DNA from: Marasmius tenuissimus
Taxonomy: Eukaryota > Basidiomycota > Agaricomycetes > Agaricales > Marasmiaceae
Direction: 5' to 3'
Assembly: GCA_029532415.1 (NCBI GenBank)
Contig: JAQOTA010000046.1
Location: 1,798,001 to 1,862,000, forward strand
DNA length: 64,000 nucleotides
The notes under the pieces are model-generated. The model did not search any database. It was given only the letters and a program-made list of their open reading frames with translations, and had not been told where the DNA came from. Shown here piece after piece: positions 55,142 to 64,000 of this stretch. Both the position numbers and the translations under genes were made by a program. How positions within the stretch are numbered: the first letter of the stretch is position 1; the number at the start of each line of letters is the position of its first letter.

Positions 55142-56490
55142 ATGGTAAGAGCTCTCACTAGGGCTGTAATATCTTAAATGCTCATAGACTTCACAGACTA
55201 CATCCCCCAGCGCAAATCTACTTCTCATCAAGCGTATCACACGCGAGCTCCTCAGGAAGTGTTCTATCCCTGTTGACTCCCTTGCATTCGATCAAACGTT
55301 GCACGACGAATCCAAGAAGATCATGGCCTCTGAGTTTCACTTGCCGTCGTCAGTGTACCCTTGGTTTGAGAAGTACCTCTCTGTGGGCGTCGTCATCGCA
55401 TCGACTTCCTACTCTCACCTCCCCATCCGTGTTCGAGCTCACATCGCCACCTACACCGGATGTGCGACTGCGCTCGATGATGTTTTCCGCAAGGACCCTG
55501 AAAACATGGGAGAATTCAACGAACGGTTTATCAAAGGACTTCCCCAAAACAATCCAATATTGGAGGTCTTCGCTCAAATCATACGGCAGACCTCTAAGTA
55601 CTATGGCCGAGTCCAAACTGCCCTTATCATCACATCTACACTGGACTTTATGACCTCCCTTTCAATCGACCTGGAGATCCCGAGGGTGAAGGTATGTGTT
55701 CTGAAGCTGCTCATCGAGAGTTCGGTCTCTGAGATCTAACTTCGTGTCGCAATCGTAGAACGTTGCGGAATTCTCTTCCTTCGCTGCTTACTGTCGAACC
55801 ATGTCCGGGGTCTCTGTGGCCTATGGGATGTTTGTTTTCCCCGCTAGCATTCCGCTCTCGACATACGTGTCTTGTGTGCCTCTGATGAGCACCTATATCA
55901 ACTGCATGAAGTACGGGATTTTCTCTTCTTGTATCACTGGAACGGGTCCTGATTATGGCCTTTTAGCGACGTGCTCTCATTTTATAAAGAAGAACTGAAT
56001 ATGGAGGAGGACAACTTCGCCTCCATGCTCGCGAAGGGGTCGTCAATCACGAAGTACGACGCGATTCAGCGTCTAGCGGACGATGTGGCTGACGCCGACG
56101 AAAGAATCCTGAAGGTACTAGCTGATCACCCACTGGCGTTAGACGGTTGGCAGAGTTTCCGGAAAGGATATGTATATTTCCACACGTCGAGTCCTCGCTA
56201 CAAGCTACATGAAGTGTTTGGATCCGATCACGTCGATTCTGACATCCCCTAGGGTAACAGTATAGCGTAAAATCAAACTTTGATTAAGGAAGCCGTGTAC
56301 ACTACATACGAGTCTGTTGATAACTACAAAGAACGTCTGCATTACCTACGAACACCATTTGTCCCACAGGATCACACCAAGGACTAGTAAGAACGACTAT
56401 CCACTATGACCACGGCATCTGACGCGTCTATTGCCTTCAGCACTAACATCGGAGGCATCTCTCCTTTATCAAGCGCCTTCTTAACCATCT
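53440..56490 (+). repeat. Segmental duplication, copy 2
   Basis: Same order and strand as 20780-23885. The terpene synthase exons have identical lengths in the two copies (495, 152 and 286 coding bases after the ATG exon), whereas spacers have many indels. Confidence 0.7.
55142..56252 (+). CDS. Tri5-like sesquiterpene synthase, copy 2 (about 311 aa)
   Basis: The ATG-only exon 55142-55144 is followed by exons 55197-55691, 55759-55910 and 55967-56252 (TAG). It opens MTTSPSANLLLIKRITREL. The aspartate pair is in CATALDDVF, and the NSE-type motif is NDVLSFYKE, with N split by the last intron. The C-terminal part YFHTSSPRYKLHEVFGSDH is identical to copy 1. Amino-acid changes between the copies are mostly conservative and scattered, and both keep all metal-binding residues, so both are likely active FPP cyclases, perhaps with different products. 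It sits 2.3 kb right of the mobile element, on the same strand as copy 1. Confidence 0.85.
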
Positions 56491-56532
56491 TGGGAGTCGC
56501 AAAGTATGCATTCCCCATTCTCCAATAGCCAT

Positions 56533-57117
56533 CTAGCCGATCAAACCTACATCAAACATGAATAAACGAGGCACCATTGCGCCGGCGGAAAAGGATCTGA
56601 CTGACTCAACACCGTTGTTATGTCTTTCAAGATTTGCATAAGCATTCTTTAAATTCCCGTACGCAGAACTGTGAGCGATTCTTGGCGACATCCCTAGTTT
56701 TTGAGCCAGTCGAACCCCATAAGGTTGCTCGAGATGGTAGAGAATAGCCTCAAGGGTGATGAGTGCAACGCGTTTAGCGGGAACTCGGTACCCAGAATGA
56801 GTCTCCCTCGCCCTGCTCAAAGAGAAGTAAGGAACTTCTGGGGACCGGACCACGGTCTCCGTCATCGCGATGGGGTCGTACACGTAGGATTTCTGGCTCA
56901 TACCAACTGGACCTGACGGTGGAAGGTATTCCCGTTCGGTAGTCCCCGGGTTGTGCAATGTGAGATGAGGTGCGATTGCCGGACTGGATAGAAGCTCGCT
57001 TTATGAGACGGTAGAGGACAAATGTTAGCGCACTTACCTGGGGGCGTGGGAGAAGGTTGGACGTAATTCACTTGGCAAGGAATGGAAAGATCCAAAATTA
57101 GACGCGGGGAACGACAT
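56533..57117 (-). CDS. Hypothetical protein, about 176 aa, two exons
   Basis: The ATG is at 57117. Exons 57117-57038 and 56983-56533 are joined by a 54 nt GTAAGT...CCAG intron; TAG ends at 56533. The N-terminus is Pro/Ser-rich (MSFPASNFGSFHSLPSELRP). The middle is YVYDPIAMTETVVRSPEVPY, and the C-terminal helix-rich part is RVALITLEAILYHLEQPYGV and LAQKLGMSPRIAHSSAYGNL. A TATATA run lies about 70 bp upstream (near 57186-57191). There is no signal peptide. Family not recognised. Confidence 0.55.
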
Positions 57118-57363
57118 GACCGAGAAAACTGCTTGAAGACTTGAGGACAATCTGATGATACCGACAATGCAAGTCGAGACCGCTTATATATCGTAGTCGA
57201 ACAATGCGATCGAAAAGCAGGCCCAAAACAAAAGATGGAGGTGGCCGCAATGCAAGTCATGAGCTTTGACTGTGGCTTTCGAACTGACCACGGATGCCAC
57301 AAACATCTGGCCACTTACGCTTTTGTTTTTCTTCCTACTTGAGTCGACGCCGCGTTCAGGACA

Positions 57364-58140
57364 TTACGGAACTTGGTACTTATGTTGACCAGGATAGTGT
57401 GAAAACATAGGCTTGATGTTTAGACTCAAAGCAGAACAAAGATGAACGTCTAATTTCCTATGTTCAGTGGCATTGATCTGCCGACTATGCACCGGTAAAT
57501 GCAGCTTGGGCATTCGCAAGTGCAGTTTCCATCTGATTACTGAACGTGATGAAACCCGGTGCCGCACTAGTCTACTCCCAAGCAAAAGCGTCAATATTTC
57601 CCAATCGCATTCCCGAAATGGAACGAACACCCACGGAGCGATGGCGACCAACTTGTCAGCATAGTTGAACGCGTTCGCTCGCAGTGGCATTAGGTCTTGC
57701 TTGACGATGGGGCTCATACCCAACGGATCCAAAGCCCACTTCTTGAACGAGAACTGACCAATTGTGATTGAGAATGTAGGCTGGAAAGCTTGTATTACGA
57801 GGAGGGATTGAGTATCGGACTCTGAGAGGGGTGCTGTCTGGAGAGCGTGGTCAGCTGCGTCGCCCAGATAGTCGCTGGGAATGACGGTGCGGGTGTGGAT
57901 ATTCCACAAAAGGTGCATTAGTGTCCGTCAATAATGAGTCGATGGGCAATTCACATTAGCTTGGATAGGTGTGCTATTTGGTAAGATCAGGCTTAATGCA
58001 TCCCGTAGACCGAAAATTCGTGCGATGATCGAGGAGGTATCGCCGTTGAGCACGCTCGTGTTCTGAGCGGTGACACACAACGAAGAAAGTGGAGCCGATG
58101 ATGAAGGAACTGATCCTCATGATTATAAACTATCGAAGTC
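57364..58140 (-). other. Uncertain reading frames, possibly a small decayed gene
   Basis: A frame 57918-57364 encodes DYLGDAADHALQTAPLSESD and ANAFNYADKLVAIAPWVFVP. Just upstream another frame encodes VLNGDTSSIIARIFGLRDAL, preceded by a hydrophobic MRISSFIIGSTFFVV stretch in a third frame. A secreted protein with broken frames or unrecognised introns is possible. No splice set that joins these cleanly was found. Confidence 0.25.
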
Positions 58141-58745
58141 GAACTTGCCCTTGGGGTGGTATGCTCCAAGTCAGTCTGCCTCTTATATCTAGAGATTGGA
58201 TACATCCAGTTTTCATTGGATTATGCACCAGCGGCGGCCTTCTCACTCTATGTAGAGAGTTCCTGACGTGATCATCATCCCACGGTCCAGCCAGCCTCCA
58301 GGTACAGTCCTGAGCTAATAAAACAACCGCTATAAAGGTGAGGTTCATTCCTCTGAACGTACTCTGAACGAATGGAATTTGAAGACTCACTTAGTCCGGA
58401 TGGACGATACCTTGAACAAAACCTGCTCAAACGTCGTCAAAGAAGTGGGTGGTGAGGGTAGTAACGGGCTCCCTCTTAAGTATTCAAACATCCGGGGGAA
58501 AGTCGAATTGGCAGACGGAAGTGAGTACCGCAAGACGCTGATCCAAGTTCGGGCTGGGTATTCATTGATCTGGTTCGATAAGCGTATGGCAATGAAGATA
58601 CGTTGAAATGTAAAACCTCGCAAGTGCGTACTGCGCGATCTGGTTCACGCGAAGTAAGGCTGTATCGAACGGGGGAGAAATCAGTATACAGTGAGCATAA
58701 AGATACACATACATTGATTTTGCTGCATTCGAAACTATCCGTTCC
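58141..58745. other. Intergenic, 3' flank of the oxoprolinase-type gene
   Basis: I looked here for the HyuB half of a 5-oxoprolinase on the minus strand and saw none. Short (+) frames (58379-58606) have no support. Confidence 0.45.
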
Positions 58746-61692
58746 TTACTCGAGCTCTAGAACTAAATGCTTCCTTCCCAACACCGCCTTTGCTCCAGGT
58801 ACAATAACGATCGTCTGCGTATCATCGATCACGATAGCTGGTCCATCGACTTGTTCACCAACGTCCATCTTATCCAACAAGTAGATGGGCGTATCATTCA
58901 CTCTCCCGACACTGTCAAAGTAGACACTATGCCTCGAATCGACCTTATCGGATGATATGGGTTTGATAGAGCCGGAGGCACGTAAACGTGTCATCTCAGA
59001 GTAGATGGTTTCTCCGAGGCTATCGAACGTTTTGCCTATTCCCCTGACCTATGAACGATAAAGGAAGGATGAGTTTCAGCGTTGTGATACACGATAAAGA
59101 CTGGGGTTATTACACACCTTGATGTCATCTACCACGATCGTCTTACCCTCCAACAAAAACCCAAACTCGTTCTTGTACGCCCTCTTGAATGCCTTCAGGA
59201 AATCCTCCTGATTACCGTTCTTCTCGTCTTCTCCGGGTAACACCATCAACGCCGTGTCAGTGCCCTCAAACCGCATATTCAACATCCTCTCGATCTTTAC
59301 TCGGTTGTCCTCGAATCCTTGGTTCTTCAACTCTTCCTTGACTTCGACCTCCATCTTGTCAAGGCGAGATTTGAGTTCGGGAACGTTGTTATCGTTGTAG
59401 AACGTCGAACTTGGTGCTTGAAGTTCGTGAGCGCTGTTTTGTAAGATTGATGAGCGACTGGAGGACATGAAAGAAAGCCACAAGGATCCTCTTACCGATC
59501 GGCCAAAGCAAGCCCATAAGCGCTCAACACAGACGAGTATCGATGAATGAGGATGGTATGGATACCTAGCAGCTTCGCGATCTCGCAGGCATGTTGACCT
59601 CCTGCACCACCGAAAGACGCAAGTCTAAGGCAGATGATTAGTGTGAAAACCACCCCGAATAACACTTGAACGTACACATGCTTCCCTGTTGCATATCCCC
59701 TTGCCTCCGTGAGAGCTCGAATGGGCCGGCACATCGTTTCGTTGGCGACCTTGATGAACCTGATCGATCCTCAGTGTCTCAGGCTCGACGAAGAACAGTA
59801 GATTGACACACCCGTAAACAACCTCGTCAAATGACCACTCTTTCTTCGTGTTCGCATCACCCTCCTGAGTACCGTAGCTCTCGTTGACTTCCTTCACGAT
59901 TTTCTCAAAAGCCTTTCGCGATGCTTCGATGTCCAAGGGTTCCTTCTCACTCGGACCAAAAATCTTGGGGAAGTAGTCTGGTATAAGGCGTCCGAGGAGC
60001 AGATTGGCATCGGTGACAGCGAGTGGTCCATTTTTCCTGCGTGGTGCTCAGGGTTGCTGGAGGAGAGAGGATGGCTACGCAGAGGCCCACCTGTAACACG
60101 TTGGTCCTGGATCAGCTCCAGCACTTTCGGGTCCAGCAAGGAACAGGCCATTCCGGAAGGTCAAACATGATCCACCACCCGCAGCGACAGTGTTAATATC
60201 TAACTGAGGTGACTGGATCGTGGTCCCAGCAGTTGTCGATTCGTACGTGATCTCGAAACGGCCGGAGAAGCGAGAGACATCAGTCGACGTTCCGCCAATG
60301 TCGAGCCTTCCAGGTTTGTTCTTAGCGAAGTTTTCAGACGGGAGAACTGCCTTGCTTACCCAATGACGGGCTTTTTCTCATTCTCGTCCCAACTGGTCAA
60401 GGCATAGCCGACAACACCTCCTGCTGGCCCGCTCAAGATACTCTTGAGCCCGGAGAACCTGTTCGCATCCACCAGACCACCGTCTGATCCCATAAACTCA
60501 ACCCTCGGACTGCGCATCTTGCCATCCCTCAACTTGCTATCGAAGCCAGAAAAGAACCCGTCAAGGTATTGATAGAGGATCGGTGTCAAATACGCATCGG
60601 CAGTGGACGAAACACCTCGTGGAACAACCTTGATCATCGGAAGCAGCTGCGATGAACATGAGACGTGACTGAATCCCACAGAACGCGCCAGGTCGCCAAT
60701 GGAGGTCTCGTGTGTGGGATAGGTGTAGGAATGAAGCAGGACGATGGCGAGTGAGCGGAATCCTTCGTCGTAGAGCTTCTGTAAGTCCTTCTTGACTTCG
60801 TCGAGTTCCGGCTCCTTCATAATTCGGACGGCTTCACCACTTTCACCTTTGACGATCTTTCCTGGACCCTCAGCATCGCTTTTTCTGTCCCAACCATTAC
60901 CTCTGTACCCTCGCTTGACGTTCCCTTGCTCATCGAACTGCACGGCGTGTTCTTCGGCTTTGGGATCGCTGGTATACCCGACAAGAGTGACGCGTTCGTC
61001 AACTTCGACAACGGTCGAGTACAGTGGCAAAGGTCTACGAATGTTGAGGTCAAAGATTTTCGGACGAGACTGGTTGCCGATAAGGAGAAGATCTTTGAAG
61101 CCTTTAGTAATGAGTAACGCGTGCTTATGGCCTTTACGTTCGAGCAGAGCGTTCGTTGCAATCGTGGTCGATAGCCGAATGTAGTCTTTGGGTATGGGTT
61201 GGCTCTTTATGTACTTCAAACATGGAGCAAACACATGCGCACCTATCTTATTTGTCTCCAGGACCTGCCCTCTGGGTATACTCTCGCCAGTAATATGCTC
61301 GAGGATTCTTCGTATGCCCTCTGTTGGTGCATCCTTGTAGTTTGCTGGATCCTGGGATACTGGAGGCCATATCTGTGAGTAAGAAAGTGCAACAGAAAGC
61401 GTGTTACTCATACGTAGTTTGATTATGAGTTCCTTCCTCTCCTCGGGGTTCTCTGGATCAGGATAAGATCTACGAGCGTGTCAGGACCCATAGTATTCAA
61501 CAAGTCTACCCATGACTCACGCATGTAAATCGCAGAATGTCCCTCCTCTATCAGCACTAATCCGAATCGAATGATCTGGGATCTTGTCCTTTTGAGACTG
61601 GAGATTTGACGACGATAAACACCAAGAAAGTCGTTACTCAATGCTGACAAGCTTGAACTTACCTGTGAGCTGCTTGCGTCGACCTGGGACAT
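58746..61692 (-). CDS. 5-oxoprolinase-type protein, hydantoinase A half only
   Basis: The ATG at 61692 starts [10 protein letters not shown]. After short introns, [20 protein letters not shown] gives the N-terminal phosphate-binding motif. Further landmarks are [147 protein letters not shown] and [20 protein letters not shown]. Stop at 58746. This covers the ATP-binding HyuA region from end to end. Eukaryotic 5-oxoprolinases (about 1280-1300 aa; ATP-dependent opening of 5-oxoproline to glutamate in glutathione recycling) continue into HyuB, which is absent here. It may be a truncated copy, or HyuB may be encoded elsewhere. Confidence 0.8.
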
Positions 61693-62180
61693 GGGGAAAG
61701 TGCGTAAGCCTTATCAACTTCGAGGAGGGGAATACTGAAGGTATGACGAGACTTCACGAATGAACGAGGTGCTTAAATATCCACGGAAAACGGTCGGAAG
61801 ACGGGAAGTTGTCCCTTCCGGAAATATTGATTTGGCAATTGATTCGCACGCTTTCTGCTCTCGACGTCGGCCTACTTAGGTTCGGTACACCGTACAAGCC
61901 CCTCCTTCCTTTTCGGTGTGTTTGGTAAATATTTGGCGCGGGCCAACTAGCGAAGGTGCCCGCTGGCGGGCCGGAGCTGGGGCTTGTTCCGAGTCTAAGA
62001 CCATCAACACGCCCACTCAACATCATCGCGATTTCTCAAGTTCAGAGTCCTTTTTCAGCGCATCAGTGCACAAAATTTGTCCAGTCTTCGTACGGGTAGC
62101 CCACCCTAACGTGTATATCAAAGTTACCAGGTTCTGAGTGGCAGTGAGTTCACCGTCCCATTTTCAGGTTACCCATACCA
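61693..62180. other. Intergenic between oxoprolinase-type and P450 genes
   Basis: Promoter side of the leftward oxoprolinase-type gene and 3' flank of the P450 gene. No other signal seen. Confidence 0.4.
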
Positions 62181-64000
62181 TCATTTCAACTCCACTTGCT
62201 CAAGTAGTCTTCTCGCCGATTCTGGCCGCGGGCGAACCATATATTCAAAAGGGATGGGGGAGCTGCCAGTTGGAAGTGCTTGAGATTTTCCTGCGTCATT
62301 GCCAATCCATAAACCAATCACTTACCGAGCCAGGGAGTCCGAAAACACCAGTTCCGGTAGTTGAGGATTTCCCTTTTCGTCGTTTACCGGAACGATTTCT
62401 AAGGTAGCAAGAGTACACGCGATGGCATTCCAAAGAACGAGAGAACCGAGATGGCGGCCAGGGCAGATACTGCAAAGGTGAAACATGAGCAGAGATCAGA
62501 CCGACTAGTGCACAACTCACCGCCTCCCGAAACCAAAGGCAGATGCGAAAGGTGGTTCGCCCCCGTCCTCTGGCCGAGGAAGAAACCGTTCGGGGTGAAA
62601 CACCTCAGGAGATGAATACACTTTGTCGTCAAGAGACATTCCCCTATGCAGTCGAATCGCTCGTGAGCTTCACCGGATCAACTGACGGAGAGAAACATGC
62701 CGAATATTGGCAATAATCGTAGCGCCTTTCGGGATGTGGAAGCCATTGTAGATGTCGCTATTGATGGCGCGGTGTGGAACGCCTGGAAGGAGGTAACGTT
62801 TGTCCTCTGAAGACGGTGATTGCGAGATCGCGGAACACCTACCGAGAGGAATAACGGGACTCCATCTAGTCTTGCCCCGTAAGCAGAGAAGAATATGGGT
62901 CCGAATTGCGTGGAATTACTCACCGGATGACTTCCTGAACGATGCATTCAATATATGGAAGCGAATCCCTGTCATTCTTGAAGTCCGGAAGGGCGTGCTC
63001 GCCAACAGCGGAGATAATTTCCTCATAAGCTCTCTGTTGGCATTCAGGGTGGTGAAGCATTGCCAAGAAGAAAGCTTGGAGGGATGCATAACTCTAGTGG
63101 CGGGTCAATGGTTCTCCATGTAAGGAACAAGATATCAAGACTCGTCTACTCACCGTATCCTCCCCACCAGCGAAAACCGCGGCTGCAGTTGCTTTGATAG
63201 CCTCGAGGACTTCCGGAGAACCTGAATCCTCACTATTATCAAGCTCTTCGAGTCTTTCTGACACAAAACATTTCTCGTAGCCCTGTTTAGCCATCTATTT
63301 CCTGTTTTGTGAGGGTCATGAGACGAGAGTGTTGAAGCCTCGCACCATATTTGCGCGTACGAATTCGAGAGGAACGTCGTATAGCCTGCGGACATCTTTG
63401 AAGTACGAACGGGCGACCGTAGCATAATGCGTTCCGGGAAACCAAGCGGGTAAGTGAGAAACTTGAAGGGCTTTAATGAGGTATGTTGGCGGGCTAATGA
63501 AAAAGTTAACCCACGCCAAGGGAAAAAGTCAACGGGTGTGTTGCCTGGCGGTCCGCAGTTGGTTATAGCAACAGCCACGCCGTCCGCAATTTCCATAAAG
63601 ACATCGTCGGGCTTAATGATTTGGTGGCCAAAAGCCACTCGCATGATAGTGGATACTGTGTAGCTTTTCAAGTTCATTGACACACCTCGTCAGAATGACG
63701 AAGGCCCACTGTGGACAGAGGTTTAGAGGAACACACCGGTGCACATATTTGCGGTGGTTGTCTTGCGCCCCATCTACGAGACTTTTGACTAGATGCCGCG
63801 CCTCGTCAGCAATGATATGATCAAAAGAGAGGCTTTCCTTGGCTCCGAAAGACTTTTGCAACATTTTACGGTGCTTGAGGAATTCCTTGCCATACTGCAT
63901 AAAAGGCATGAAGGATGTCCAACCCATGCTGAGAAAGGATCACGTTCAAACCACACAAACCACCAAAAACATAGATGAGAGTCGTACAGTTCCATGACAG
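62181..64000 (-). CDS. Cytochrome P450, C-terminal three quarters (5' end outside the window)
   Basis: Many small exons. From the right edge: a B/C-helix part (FMPFMQYGKEFLKHRKMLQK), SYTVSTIMRVAFGHQII, and helix I with the oxygen-binding AGGEDTV. Helix K ExxR lies in YIECIVQEVIRWSPVIPLG. The meander follows (MSLDDKVYSSPEVFHPERFL), and the haem loop is FGFGRR|ICPGR, split by an intron, with the thiolate Cys in place. The tail PIPFEYMVRPRPESARR ends at TGA (62183-62181). It looks like the microsomal fungal P450s related to O-methylsterigmatocystin-oxidoreductase-type/CYP64-like enzymes, with an N-terminal membrane anchor presumably off the window. It could oxidise a terpene made by the nearby synthases, but this is only proximity. 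Confidence 0.85.

Noticed and set aside
1..64000. tRNA or rRNA genes
   Set aside because: No tRNA-like cloverleaf with A/B boxes and no rRNA sequence was recognised. Only retroelement PBS fragments resemble tRNA.

Overview
The window looks like nuclear DNA of an agaricomycete-type basidiomycete. Genes are dense and cut by many 50-60 nt GT-AG introns. The families present (DUF4100-type Gypsy pol, DUF6589-like and RecQ-like transposon genes, a Tri5-like terpene synthase, a PPxY arrestin, an F-box/LRR relic) fit that group. Exon structures below were worked out by hand from splice signals and frame, not from transcripts.

Left arm (1-17 kb), ordinary genes: a hypothetical gene running off the left edge (-); a five-exon hypothetical gene (+, 3062-3911); two tandem paralogs (-, 4542-6111 and 6566-8115) of an unfamiliar protein made of five exon-sized repeats; a serine alpha/beta hydrolase with a TAP-like C-terminus (+, 8.3-10.5 kb); an MFS permease of the phosphate/glycerophosphodiester type (+, 10.9-12.8 kb); and a long arrestin-domain trafficking adaptor (-, 13.1-17.0 kb). 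From 17 to 22.5 kb there is little beyond an F-box/LRR pseudogene and degraded duplicated sequence.

Middle (22.5-56.3 kb): two intact, closely similar Tri5-type sesquiterpene synthase genes (22508-23615 and 55142-56252, both +) lie in two copies of a diverged ~3 kb segment. Between them sits a 28.9 kb composite mobile region (23898-52802) with ~185 bp terminal inverted repeats and a matching 7 bp direct repeat outside. Its own genes appear to be a RecQ-like helicase (+, cut after ~38 codons) facing a DUF6589-like protein (-, cut at its 3' end). Retroelements fill the space between them: a 5' half Ty1/copia element (+), a 3' half copia element (-), and a 20.4 kb Gypsy element (29674-50031) with nearly identical 2.7 kb LTRs. 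The Gypsy element has gag-pro-RT-IN in successive -1 frames, with canonical slippery heptamers at two of the joints. It also carries two intron-containing antisense genes, one with a Zn(II)2Cys6-like cluster, plus an antisense ORF inside each LTR.

Right arm (56.5-64 kb): a 176-aa hypothetical protein (-), an uncertain ORF (-), a 5-oxoprolinase/HyuA-type gene that stops where the HyuB half normally begins (-), and the 3' part of a cytochrome P450 (-) cut by the right edge. The P450, the MFS permease and the two terpene synthases could belong to one terpenoid locus, but nothing beyond proximity shows it.
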